Source of the DNA: Anderseniella sp.
Lineage (GTDB): Bacteria; Pseudomonadota; Alphaproteobacteria; Rhizobiales; Aestuariivirgaceae
Reading direction: 5' to 3'
Assembly (NCBI GenBank): GCA_030626025.1
Contig: DAOUPT010000006.1
Span: forward strand, 1 to 64,000
Length of the DNA stretch: 64,000 nucleotides
In this document: positions 1 to 7,967 of the stretch, piece by piece
Layout of the letters: every line of letters begins with the position of its first letter
How positions within the stretch are numbered: position 1 is the stretch's first letter
Notes under the pieces: generated by a model
What the model was told of the DNA's origin: nothing
What the model saw: the letters and a program-made list of their open reading frames with translations, nothing else
The model's database searches: none
Position numbers and translations under genes: made by a program

Positions 1-1250
1 ATAAAGATAATGTGCGGATGTATGTCTGCGGTCCGACGGTCTATGACTACGCCCATATCGGCAATGCCCGCCCGATCATTGTTTTCGATGTGTTGTTCCG
101 CCTGCTGCGTCATATCTATGGCGAAAGCCATGTCACCTACGCCCGCAACATCACTGATGTTGATGACAAGATCAACGCCCGCGCCGAAAAAGAAGGTGTT
201 TCTATCGGCGAGGTAACCGAGCGCACGACAAAACAATTTCATCAAGACATTGCTGCCCTTGGCGTTTTGCTGCCCAGTGTTGAACCAGCTGCGACCGACC
301 ACATTGAGCAAATGATCGACATGATCAAGGTGCTGATTGAAAAGGGCCACGCCTATGAGGCGGACGGGCATGTGCTGTTCGATGTCCCGTCAATGCCCGA
401 ATACGGCAAGCTGTCCAACCGCACGCTCGATGAAATGATCGCCGGTGCAAGAATTGAAGTGGCATCGTATAAAAAGGACCCGTCCGATTTTATCCTGTGG
501 AAACCCTCAACCGGCAACGCCCCCGGCTGGCCCTCGCCATGGGGCACCGGCCGCCCCGGCTGGCACATCGAATGCTCGGCCATGTCCGAGCAATATCTCG
601 GCAAAACCTTCGACATCCACGGCGGCGGCATCGATCTCCAATTCCCCCACCACGAAAACGAAATAGCCCAGTCCCGCTGCGCCCATGGCACAGATGTGAT
701 GGCCAATGTCTGGATGCACAATGGCTTCCTGCAGGTCGAGGGTGAGAAGATGTCAAAGTCTTTGGGCAATTTCATTACCATCAACGAGCTGTTGCAAAAA
801 TGGCCCGGTGAAGTGTTGCGCCTCAACATGTTGCGAACCCATTATCGCCAACCGATGGACTGGACTGAAAAAGGTTTGGAAGAATCTGCCGACACCCTGA
901 AAACATGGTTTGGCCGCTGTGACATGAACGCCAAAGCCACCCTGAATGAAAAGGTTTCCGCTGCTCTCAGTGACGACCTGAATACTCCTAAAGCCATCGC
1001 CGAACTGCACCAGCTAAAGGGTGATGATCTGGCCGGCTCACTACTGGCTCTCGGCTTTTCCGGCAACCTCACTGATCCGCGCTCAGCCGTAGTGGATGAA
1101 GATAAAATAAACCACCTGATCGCCGCCCGAAAAACCGCCCGCGCCGAAAAAGACTTCGCCGAATCTGACCGCATCCGTGACGAGCTGGATGCCATGGGCA
1201 TTGTGTTGAAGGATGGTGCTGATGGAACGACTTGGGAGGTTAAGCGGTGA
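1..1250 (+). CDS. cysS: Cysteinyl-tRNA synthetase, 5' end cut off by window edge
   Basis: Class I aminoacyl-tRNA synthetase that charges tRNA-Cys in the cytoplasm. The reading frame is open from base 3, and the first visible residues ([15 protein letters not shown]) are the usual sequence just before the HIGH-type signature, seen here as HIGN. The KMSKS loop is intact at 747-761. Residues typical of the zinc site are visible as IECSAMSEQ and FPHHENE. The C-terminal end has the DALR-like helical region, ending [15 protein letters not shown] and DGTTWEVKR. About 412 residues are visible from the GTG at 12; only a short N-terminal stretch (roughly 20-40 residues by family length) lies outside the window. 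The GTG at 12 is therefore an internal valine, not the start. Confidence 0.97.
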   Translation, partial: KDNVRMYVCGPTVYDYAHIGNARPIIVFDVLFRLLRHIYGESHVTYARNITDVDDKINARAEKEGVSIGEVTERTTKQFHQDIAALGVLLPSVEPAATDHIEQMIDMIKVLIEKGHAYEADGHVLFDVPSMPEYGKLSNRTLDEMIAGARIEVASYKKDPSDFILWKPSTGNAPGWPSPWGTGRPGWHIECSAMSEQYLGKTFDIHGGGIDLQFPHHENEIAQSRCAHGTDVMANVWMHNGFLQVEGEKMSKSLGNFITINELLQKWPGEVLRLNMLRTHYRQPMDWTEKGLEESADTLKTWFGRCDMNAKATLNEKVSAALSDDLNTPKAIAELHQLKGDDLAGSLLALGFSGNLTDPRSAVVDEDKINHLIAARKTARAEKDFAESDRIRDELDAMGIVLKDGADGTTWEVKR

Positions 1251-1269
1251 GTACGAGCCAGCGGCTTTT

Positions 1270-1383
1270 CCCCCTCTGTCCGCGATGCGGATGTCTCCCC
1301 CGCAAGGGGGGAGATTGGTTTGGTGTTTACGTTCTTCAATCTCCCCCCTTGCGGGGGAGATGTCACGTAGTGACAGAGGGGGG
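1270..1383. repeat. Long imperfect palindrome of nested hairpins
   Basis: Two arms, about 1270-1316 and 1337-1383, are near-perfect reverse complements, beginning ccccctctgtc and ending gacagaggggg. Each arm contains its own small hairpins: ctcccccgcaagggggag-type in both, plus a second stem that is tccgc-gat-gcgga in the left arm and gtcac-gta-gtgac in the right arm. The second stem thus keeps its pairing while its sequence differs. This resembles the C/G-rich intergenic palindromes scattered in rhizobial genomes; the family assignment is from memory. It lies between cysS and the DUF559 gene and may act as a transcription stop as well as a repeat element. Confidence 0.75.
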
Positions 1384-1395
1384 GCGTAGCTTCAA

Positions 1396-1776
1396 ATGAC
1401 CCACCAGCCGGTTTCACAAATCCAACGCCATAATGCACGCGAAATGCGTAAATCCATGACGGATGCGGAATTGAAACTGTGGAACTGTTTGCGAGCGCAT
1501 CGGTTGATGGGTTTGGGGTTCCGGCGGCAGCTACCAATAAGCAGCTATATCGTAGATTTTGCCTGCCCCGAGCACAAACTGATAATCGAAGTTGATGGCT
1601 CAGGGCATAACGATGACAAACAGATTGAATATGATGAGCGCCGAACAACATTCCTTCAAAGTCAGGGTTGGTGTGTGATACGGCTTTGGAATAATGAAGT
1701 GCTGGATAATATTGAAAATGCATGCGCGCATATCATTGCCGTATTGCAAGAGCGTGGAGTGAAATTTGATGACTGA
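1396..1776 (+). CDS. DUF559-family endonuclease-like protein
   Basis: A 126-residue protein with the DUF559 (Vsr-like, PD-(D/E)XK superfamily) pattern: an N-terminal REMRKSMTDAELKLWNCLR helix, GFRRQLPISSYIVDFAC with the acidic D after the first strand, then LIIEVDGSGH supplying the E-V-D core, and a C-terminal VIRLWNNEVLDN strand-turn. Members are small single-domain proteins of unproven function, often in many copies per genome in alphaproteobacteria. It sits directly downstream of the palindrome at 1270-1383, overlaps the next small gene by 8 bases and has no clear ribosome site beyond a G run. The nuclease activity is inferred from the fold family only. Confidence 0.85.
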   Translation: MTHQPVSQIQRHNAREMRKSMTDAELKLWNCLRAHRLMGLGFRRQLPISSYIVDFACPEHKLIIEVDGSGHNDDKQIEYDERRTTFLQSQGWCVIRLWNNEVLDNIENACAHIIAVLQERGVKFDD

Positions 1777-1906
1777 TTATAAACCAAAAAAATCATGGCA
1801 CGACGATCTGCCATTCCCCAAACGCTGGCTCTATTACATTGCCGCAAAAATCATTGTGCTTGTTGTACTGGTCTACGTCGCCCTGCGCTGGAAAGGTCTG
1901 ATATGA
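1769..1906 (+). CDS. Small single-pass membrane protein, 45 aa
   Basis: The frame starts at an ATG that overlaps the stop of the DUF559 gene (ATGACTGA) and ends in a TGA that overlaps the next start (ATGA). The product has a charged, aromatic N-terminus (MTDYKPKKSWHDDLPFPKRW), one hydrophobic helix from about residue 21 to 40 (YYIAAKIIVLVVLVYVAL) and a short RWKGLI tail, so it is probably a single-span inner-membrane protein. The tight overlap on both sides and the clean membrane topology argue that it is real. I do not recognise a function. Confidence 0.6.
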   Translation: MTDYKPKKSWHDDLPFPKRWLYYIAAKIIVLVVLVYVALRWKGLI

Positions 1907-2400
1907 CCAGTCAAAAAAACCACACCGGCGGTTGCCAGTGCGGTGCTGTCAGGTTTCGGGTAACAACAGATCTGGGTTCGGCCTCAATCTGTCATTGCCG
2001 GATGTGCCAGAAAGCTTTTGGCGGGTTTTTTGGGCCATTGGTCAGCGTTAAAGACGGCGGGATTGAATGGACGCGTGGCGAGCCCGATCACTTTGCCAGC
2101 TCCAATTTTGTCCGGCGCGGGTTTTGTAAAAATTGTGGAACCCCACTGACTTTTGAGCATGGGGCCGATGGTGTTGAAATTGCTATTGGCGCATTTGATC
2201 AACCCGATACGATCATCCCGACCTCACAATTGGCCCACGATGCAGCAGTACCCTATTTCGATGAACTACATCAATTGCGCCAACGCGATATCAGTGATGG
2301 TGCCGCAAATAAGGGGTCTGGTGAAAAACTTGTTTCCTACCAGCACCCTGACTATGACACGCAAAACTGGCCTCCCTCTCCCTCGAAAGAAAAACCATGA
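1903..2400 (+). CDS. GFA-family (Mss4-like fold) zinc protein
   Basis: A 165-residue protein with the cysteine pattern of the GFA family: CQCGAVRF, then CHCRMCQK, then CKNCGTPL, which form two zinc sites on an Mss4-like fold. The founding member was described as glutathione-dependent formaldehyde-activating enzyme, but most relatives have no proven reaction, so only the family is claimed. I chose the ATG at 1903 (MTSQKNHTGG) because it overlaps the preceding stop as ATGA; the longer frame from 1795 adds a non-conserved tail out of keeping with the family. Its stop overlaps the start of cimA by four bases, so the run from DUF559 to cimA is probably co-translated. Confidence 0.85.
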   Translation: MTSQKNHTGGCQCGAVRFRVTTDLGSASICHCRMCQKAFGGFFGPLVSVKDGGIEWTRGEPDHFASSNFVRRGFCKNCGTPLTFEHGADGVEIAIGAFDQPDTIIPTSQLAHDAAVPYFDELHQLRQRDISDGAANKGSGEKLVSYQHPDYDTQNWPPSPSKEKP

Positions 2401-4001
2401 TCAAAGAAAAGCTCTGTCTTTATGATACCACCTTGCGCGATGGTGCCCAGACGCCTGGTATTGATTTCTCGCTTGAGGAAAAGCAGCAGATTATGGCGAT
2501 GCTGGATGAATTGGGGTTGGATTATATTGAAGGTGGCTACCCTGGTGCCAATCCGACCGATACGGCGTTGTTTGAGTTAGAGCATGAAACTGAGGCCACA
2601 TTTGCGGCCTTTGGCATGACCAAGCGGGCCGGGCGGTCGGCTGACAATGATCCGGGATTGCAGATCTTGCTGCAGGCAAAATCTGACGCCATCTGCTTTG
2701 TCGCAAAATCGTGGGATTACCATGTTCGCGTTGCCCTGAAATGCACCAACGAAGAAAACCTTGAAGGCATTGAGCAATCTGTCAAGGCGACCCTTGGCGT
2801 TGGCAAGGAGGCGCTGGTTGATTGTGAGCACTTTTTTGACGGCTATAAAGCCAACTCTGAATACGCCATCGCCTGCGCAAAAACCGCCTATGAAGCAGGC
2901 GCGCGATGGGTTGTTTTGTGCGATACCAATGGCGGTACGCTGGCCCATGAAATCGAAACCATCGTGACAGAGGTCGCCAAAGTTATCCCCGGCGATTATC
3001 TCGGTATCCACACTCATGATGATACCGGCCAGGCCGTTGCCAATACGCTTGCCGCAGTGCGGGCCGGGGTTCGTCATGTGCAGGGCACCTTGAACGGTAT
3101 CGGCGAGCGCTGCGGCAATGCTAATCTTGTCACCCTCATTCCAACATTGTTGCTGAAGCCGGAATTTGCCGACAAATTCGATCTCTCCATCTCAAAAGAC
3201 AAGCTTGCCAGCCTGACTCATCTGTCGCGAAATTTCGATGAAATGCTCAACCGCGCCCCCGACCGTCAGGCTCCCTATGTCGGGGCCAGTGCTTTTGCCA
3301 CAAAAGCTGGCATTCACGCATCTGCCATTTTAAAAGAGCCTGAAACCTATGAGCATGTCGCGCCGTCTGACGTTGGTAACACCCGACAGGTTCTGGTTTC
3401 TGATCAGGCCGGTAAATCCAACCTGCTTTCCGAACTGAAAAGAATGGGCATAGAAATTGAAAAGTCAGACCGTCGGGTTGATGATTTGTTGCGGATCATC
3501 AAGGAACGCGAAGCGCTGGGCTATGCTTATGACGGCGCCGATGCCTCGCTGGAATTGCTGGCTCGCCGCCATCTGGGCAGCATGCCGTTCTTTTTCGATG
3601 TGATCAGTTTCAAGGTCATTGTCGAACAACGCTTTGATGCCAACGGCAAGAAAATCACCGTTGCCGAGGCAATTGTCAAAGTGGTTGTCGATGGTCAGGT
3701 GCGCATGTCGGTCGGTGAAGGAAACGGCCCGATCAATGCTCTTGATGCCGCCTTGCGCAAAGACCTTGGCCGTTATCAGGAGGTCATTGATGACCTTCAA
3801 CTGGCCGATTTTAAGGTGCGGATTCTCAATGGCGGCACCAGTGCAACGACGCGGGTGCTGATAGAAAGTCGTGACTCATCGGACAAAAGCTGGTTCACCG
3901 TCGGCGTATCGGCCAATATTGTAGATGCTTCATTTCAGGCGCTGGTTGACTCGATCAATTTCAAACTGCTGTCAGACGGCGTAGTCGAGGCAGCACAATA
4001 A
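2397..4001 (+). CDS. cimA: (R)-citramalate synthase
   Basis: A 534-residue member of the isopropylmalate/homocitrate synthase superfamily, of the long citramalate synthase type that condenses pyruvate with acetyl-CoA. This opens a threonine-independent route to 2-oxobutyrate and isoleucine. The catalytic entry LYDTTLRDGAQTPG is at residues 8-21; the metal-binding HTHDDTG (from GIHTHDDTGQAVANTLAA) and the NGIGERCGN loop are present; the C-terminal 130 or so residues (VDGQVRMSVGEGNGPINALDAAL onward) form the LeuA-type dimer/allosteric domain. Length fits the family. 2-isopropylmalate synthase is less likely, given this length and the VRMSVGEG pattern. The start overlaps the GFA stop as ATGA. 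Confidence 0.93.
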   Translation: MIKEKLCLYDTTLRDGAQTPGIDFSLEEKQQIMAMLDELGLDYIEGGYPGANPTDTALFELEHETEATFAAFGMTKRAGRSADNDPGLQILLQAKSDAICFVAKSWDYHVRVALKCTNEENLEGIEQSVKATLGVGKEALVDCEHFFDGYKANSEYAIACAKTAYEAGARWVVLCDTNGGTLAHEIETIVTEVAKVIPGDYLGIHTHDDTGQAVANTLAAVRAGVRHVQGTLNGIGERCGNANLVTLIPTLLLKPEFADKFDLSISKDKLASLTHLSRNFDEMLNRAPDRQAPYVGASAFATKAGIHASAILKEPETYEHVAPSDVGNTRQVLVSDQAGKSNLLSELKRMGIEIEKSDRRVDDLLRIIKEREALGYAYDGADASLELLARRHLGSMPFFFDVISFKVIVEQRFDANGKKITVAEAIVKVVVDGQVRMSVGEGNGPINALDAALRKDLGRYQEVIDDLQLADFKVRILNGGTSATTRVLIESRDSSDKSWFTVGVSANIVDASFQALVDSINFKLLSDGVVEAAQ

Positions 4002-4092
4002 TAAAATGAATACCTGTCCCATGCCACAACCACATAGCGCTCATGCAATAACGCCTGTTGTGCCGCCGTTAAAAAACACCAGACTCTTTTAG

Positions 4093-5022
4093 ATGAGCAA
4101 AATCGCAGAATCAAATAGTTCGGTTGATGAAAACCGCGCCGAAAATCAGCTTGGTGTAATCTATGCAATGGCAGCTTTCGGCCTTTGGGCGCTTAATCCG
4201 CTGTATTTTAAGTTGCTTGCCCACATCAGTCCGTTTGAAGTGATTGCCCACCGGGCGTTCTGGTCTGTACCCTTTGGCTTGGCGATTGTGCTTTATCTAG
4301 CACGAACCAGCGATATGGCCCGGGTTTTCAGGCGACCTGATCTGATGCTCAAACTGATGATGACTGGCTTGATTATTTCCGGCAATTGGGTGTTGTTTGT
4401 CTGGGCCGTAGCGGTCGGGCTGACCATTGAAGCCAGCCTTGGCTACTTCATCAATCCGCTACTGAATGTTGTTGTCGGTTACCTTCTGCTTGGCGAGCGG
4501 CTGACCAAGGCGCAAACCACCGCCGTTGCGCTGGCCGGTATCGGTGTGGTGGTCCAGACAATCGGTGCCGGGGTCTTTCCATGGCTGGCAATTGTGTTGG
4601 CGGTGCTTTTCTCGACCTACGGTTATTTTCGAAAAACCATTGATGTTGGTCCGGTGCAGGGTTTCGTCATCGAAACCACCATGTTGCTGCCTTTTAGTAT
4701 CGGCTATGCAATCTGGCTGTTCATGCAGGGCACAGCGCAATTTGCCGGAAATTCATATGACACCTTTTTGCTGGTGATGTGTGGCCCGGTCACCGCAATT
4801 CCATTGATGTTGTTTGCCAGCGGCGCAAAACGCTTGCGTTACTCGACCATCGGCATCCTGCAATACATTGCCCCAACCGGCATGTTTCTGATCGCTGTTT
4901 ATGTTTTCAACGAGCCGGTGGGTTTCTGGAAACTGGTCAGCTTTGGGTTTATCTGGGTGGCGCTGGCCATCTATTCTTATGATTCAATCAGGCAAGAGCG
5001 CAAAAAATCAAAAGGGCTTTAG
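4093..5022 (+). CDS. rarD: RarD-type EamA transporter
   Basis: A 309-residue membrane protein of the drug/metabolite transporter superfamily. Ten hydrophobic segments are visible, arranged as two EamA halves, and the N-terminal half has the RarD signature ALNPLYFKLL followed by PFEVIAHRAFWS and GNWVLFVWAV. RarD proteins are inner-membrane permeases whose substrate is mostly unknown; the original link is to chloramphenicol sensitivity in Pseudomonas. It is preceded by 91 bases without a gene and followed after about 30 bases by the hydrolase gene on the same strand. Confidence 0.9.
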   Translation: MSKIAESNSSVDENRAENQLGVIYAMAAFGLWALNPLYFKLLAHISPFEVIAHRAFWSVPFGLAIVLYLARTSDMARVFRRPDLMLKLMMTGLIISGNWVLFVWAVAVGLTIEASLGYFINPLLNVVVGYLLLGERLTKAQTTAVALAGIGVVVQTIGAGVFPWLAIVLAVLFSTYGYFRKTIDVGPVQGFVIETTMLLPFSIGYAIWLFMQGTAQFAGNSYDTFLLVMCGPVTAIPLMLFASGAKRLRYSTIGILQYIAPTGMFLIAVYVFNEPVGFWKLVSFGFIWVALAIYSYDSIRQERKKSKGL

Positions 5023-5052
5023 TTTTTGTGGCGAGTCTGGCACATTGCGCCG

Positions 5053-5868
5053 ATGAATCTTGATATTGAATACGATAATCGCGCACGGGTTCCGCAGTTC
5101 CAGGAAATCCTTGACCAATGGCAGCGTGAGGCCCGGCAATACCGCGACACGGCCGATTGCCAGCTTGATATTGCCTATGGCGATCATGAACGCCAGAAAA
5201 CCGATGTTTTTGGCTACAAAAAAGATGACAAAAAACCACTGGTTGTTTTCATCCATGGTGGCTATTGGCAGGCCCTGGGCCGTGAAACTTTCAGTCATGT
5301 AGCCAGCGGGTTAAATCAGCGCGGTTTTGGCGTTCTGCTGCCGTCTTATCAACTGTGCCCGGCCGCTTCGATAGATGACATTATTACCGATTTACGCCTT
5401 TTGTGCGCCTGGGCCTGGCGAGAGTTTGAGCGCAAACTTGTTGTCACCGGTCACAGCGCCGGTGGGCATTTGGCAGCGGCTATGGTTGCAACCGATTGGG
5501 CCGGTTTTGATTTGCCGGACAATTTGGTCAATGCCGGTTTAGGCATTTCCGGCCTTTATGATTTACGTCCGCTGATGGCAACAAAACTCAATGAAACGCT
5601 CGGGCTGGACGAACCATCGGCTCGCAAAACCAGCCCGCTATTGTGGCCAACGCCAATTGGCAAACGCTTTGAAGCGTGGGTTGGCGGCAATGAATCAGCC
5701 GAATTTATTCGCCAGAGCGACACTGTTGCTGCTTGCTGGTCAGGGGCAGGGGCGTTAACCCATAGTGTTAAGGCACCCAACAAAAACCACTTTACTGTGA
5801 TTGGTGACCTGACCGATGCACATAGTGATATGACCAACATGATAGTCGAACTGGCCCGCAATATATGA
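5053..5868 (+). CDS. Alpha/beta hydrolase, arylformamidase (KynB)-like
   Basis: A 271-residue alpha/beta hydrolase. The oxyanion motif HGGYW (in VVFIHGGYWQALG) and the nucleophile elbow GHSAGG (in VVTGHSAGGHLAAAM) are those of the kynurenine formamidase / arylformamidase group; a late DAHSD or NKNHF histidine would complete the triad. The ATG at 5053 is preferred over the TTG at 5026, because MNLDIEYDNRARVP matches the usual family N-terminus. Its last codons overlap the start of hpnC (ATGA), so it is probably translated with the hopanoid genes. No other tryptophan-degradation gene is seen nearby. The substrate is therefore open: it could be kynurenine formamidase or an esterase recruited to this operon. 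Confidence 0.8.
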   Translation: MNLDIEYDNRARVPQFQEILDQWQREARQYRDTADCQLDIAYGDHERQKTDVFGYKKDDKKPLVVFIHGGYWQALGRETFSHVASGLNQRGFGVLLPSYQLCPAASIDDIITDLRLLCAWAWREFERKLVVTGHSAGGHLAAAMVATDWAGFDLPDNLVNAGLGISGLYDLRPLMATKLNETLGLDEPSARKTSPLLWPTPIGKRFEAWVGGNESAEFIRQSDTVAACWSGAGALTHSVKAPNKNHFTVIGDLTDAHSDMTNMIVELARNI

Positions 5869-6746
5869 GCCAAATTACCAAGACTGAAACGCCTTCTGGC
5901 CAGAGAACCGACAAGGGGGCCAGCAAAGAGGCATCCGATGAAAATTTCCCGGTCGGTTCTTTTCTGATCGCCAAAGAGTTGCGCCCTCATGTGGCGGCCT
6001 ATTATAATTTCGCCCGCGACATAGATGATATTGCCGATGATCCCGACACCCCGGCAGACCAAAAAATTGACCGGTTGAAAGCTATGGACGAGGCGTTGGC
6101 GACCGGTGAGGGGGAAGGCGAACCAACATTGGCCAAAGCCCACATTCTGCGCGCCACCATGCTTGAACGCGACATAAATCTTGCCCATGGTCGCAATCTG
6201 ATAGTGGCATTTATTCAAGATTGCGAAAAGAACCGCTATAACACTTGGGCGCAATTGATGGGCTATTGCATTAATTCGGCCAGCCCTGTCGGTCGCTTTT
6301 TGCTTGAATTGCATGGCGAGGACCCGGCCCATTTTCGCCAGTCCGATGCCCTATGCAACGCTTTGCAGGTGATCAATCATTTGCAGGACTGTAAAAAAGA
6401 TTTTGTCGATCTCGATCGATCTTATTTGCCCGGCATGTGGCTGCGGGCTGCCGGTGAAAAACCTGAAAGTGTCACCGCCGATGCCGCCAGTCCGGCCTTG
6501 CGGTCGGTGATTGACAAGTGCTTGGCGGCCACCAGAGACTTGCTGGAAGAAGCCAGATTATTGCCCGGCCTGCTGTATTCGCGACGTTTGGCCATGGAAA
6601 CGGCGGTGATTGTCGACATCGCCTACAAGCTGGTTGAGGAACTTGAAAATCGCGATCCGGTGGCCAAACGGGTCGAACTCAGTAAAGTCCAATATATCGC
6701 CAGTACCGCGACAGGGGCATGGACCGGGTTTTGGCAGCGGCCATGA
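5865..6746 (+). CDS. hpnC: Hydroxysqualene synthase HpnC
   Basis: A 293-residue all-alpha trans-isoprenyl synthase of the squalene/phytoene synthase family. HpnC converts presqualene diphosphate (made by HpnD) into hydroxysqualene. The first aspartate-rich motif is RDIDDIADDPD (about residues 51-61) and the second is in NHLQDCKKDFVDLDRSYLP; ENFPVGSFLI near the N-terminus is typical of HpnC rather than HpnD. The first 25 residues are Lys/Ser/Thr rich and poorly conserved. The gene overlaps both neighbours by four bases, placing it early in the hopanoid operon. Confidence 0.93.
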   Translation: MSQITKTETPSGQRTDKGASKEASDENFPVGSFLIAKELRPHVAAYYNFARDIDDIADDPDTPADQKIDRLKAMDEALATGEGEGEPTLAKAHILRATMLERDINLAHGRNLIVAFIQDCEKNRYNTWAQLMGYCINSASPVGRFLLELHGEDPAHFRQSDALCNALQVINHLQDCKKDFVDLDRSYLPGMWLRAAGEKPESVTADAASPALRSVIDKCLAATRDLLEEARLLPGLLYSRRLAMETAVIVDIAYKLVEELENRDPVAKRVELSKVQYIASTATGAWTGFWQRP

Positions 6747-7846
6747 TTTTCTGGCTCTGTATTTTCGCTACCGCCATCTGGCTCGGATTGGCCTTCGTCT
6801 GGCATGGGTTTTGGCGGGTTGATCAAAGACTGAGCCTTATTCCTGAAACTCTTGCCGACCATCCCTCTGTCACCGCAATCGTTCCGGCCCGCAATGAGCA
6901 GGAAACCATTGCCATCAGCGTTGGTAAATTACAGGCGCAGGAGTACAGCGGCAATTTTTCGATTGTTGTTGCCAATGATTCCAGCACCGATAACACAATC
7001 CAAATTCTGCAAAAACTGCAAGCCACCAACCAGATGTTGTCAATTGTTGATACCACAGCGCTGCCGACCGGTTGGGCCGGAAAAATGTGGGCGCTGCATC
7101 AAGGCATCAAACAGGCAGAAAACAAAGCACCTGATTATTACTGGTTGACCGATGCCGATATCGCCCATCAACCAGGTGTCCTGGCAGCATTGGTCGCCCA
7201 TGCCGAGACCAACCGGCTGGCGCTGGTTTCACAAATGGTCCGTTTGCGCTGTCAAACCATGTGGGAAAAGCTGTTGGTGCCAGCCTTTATTTTCTATTTC
7301 ACCCTGATTTACCCGTTCCGGGCCGTGAACAACCCGTCCAGCCCCATTGCTGCTGCCGCTGGCGGGTCAATCCTCATTCGTCGCGACGCGCTTGAAGGCA
7401 TTGGCGGTATTGAGGCCCTAAAAGGTGCGGTCATCGATGATTGCACGCTGGCCAGGCTGGTCAAAAACTCGGGCCGCAGCATCTGGTTGGGGTTCGGTGA
7501 GCGAAGCGAGTCGCTCAGAGGCTATGACGCGCTGGCTGACTTTTGGCAGATGGTGCAACGCTCGGCCTACACCCAACTGCGTTTTTCGCCGCTATTATTG
7601 TTGGTGGCAATCGGCGGAATTGTTGTTTCGCACCTTCTTCCGGCGTTGTTGCTGTGTTGGCCAGCCCTTATTGTTATGGCTTATATATACTGGCCGACAG
7701 TCCGGTTTTATCGCCTGTCACCCTTATGGTCACTGACTTTGCCTCTTGCGGCTGTCCTATTTGGCGCAATGACTGTTTCCTCTGCTTTGGCTCATCACCT
7801 TGGCTGGTCAAATAAATGGCGTAATCGTGAAATAGGCGCGATGTAA
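6743..7846 (+). CDS. hpnB: Hopanoid-associated glycosyltransferase HpnB
   Basis: A family 2 glycosyltransferase of 367 residues with an N-terminal membrane helix, a cytoplasmic GT-A domain and about three C-terminal membrane helices (LLLLVAIGGIVV and VIMAYIYW regions). Visible motifs are AIVPARNEQETI, VVANDSSTDNT, the DXD-like YWLTDADIAH, and AVIDDCTLA as catalytic-base region. This order matches HpnB, found in hopanoid loci; its sugar acceptor in this organism is unknown. I chose the ATG at 6743, which overlaps the hpnC stop as ATGA like its neighbours; an upstream ATG at 6719 would overlap hpnC by 28 bases. Confidence 0.88.
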   Translation: MIFWLCIFATAIWLGLAFVWHGFWRVDQRLSLIPETLADHPSVTAIVPARNEQETIAISVGKLQAQEYSGNFSIVVANDSSTDNTIQILQKLQATNQMLSIVDTTALPTGWAGKMWALHQGIKQAENKAPDYYWLTDADIAHQPGVLAALVAHAETNRLALVSQMVRLRCQTMWEKLLVPAFIFYFTLIYPFRAVNNPSSPIAAAAGGSILIRRDALEGIGGIEALKGAVIDDCTLARLVKNSGRSIWLGFGERSESLRGYDALADFWQMVQRSAYTQLRFSPLLLLVAIGGIVVSHLLPALLLCWPALIVMAYIYWPTVRFYRLSPLWSLTLPLAAVLFGAMTVSSALAHHLGWSNKWRNREIGAM

Positions 7847-7967
7847 TAAAACTGGACTTAAACATGCCATAAAGGTAATGACATTGACACTTCAATGGGT
7901 TGGCCAAAACTTGCTATAGATGCTAGATTGGTAAATTCGTGGACCGGAATTGATAAAACGAGTTAAA
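7847..7967 (+). promoter_or_regulatory. Gap before dxs, possible promoter
   Basis: This 121-base gap is the only real break inside the forward hopanoid run. It holds an extended -10-like TGCTATAGAT at 7912-7921. A perfect TTGACA stands at 7884-7889, but 25 bases upstream of TATAGA, too far for a normal sigma-70 pair; TTCAAT at 7891-7896 gives an 18-base spacing. A separate promoter for dxs-hpnD-hpnE-shc-hpnG is therefore plausible but not shown. Confidence 0.3.

Noticed and set aside
842-1723. Minus-strand frame of 293 codons across the cysS end, palindrome and DUF559 gene
   Set aside because: It runs antisense through two genes with clear families and through the palindrome; its product has no recognisable motif.
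7884-7920. TTGACA and TATAGA before dxs as one promoter
   Set aside because: They are 25 bases apart, well beyond the 16-18 of a working sigma-70 pair; only a weaker pairing is noted.
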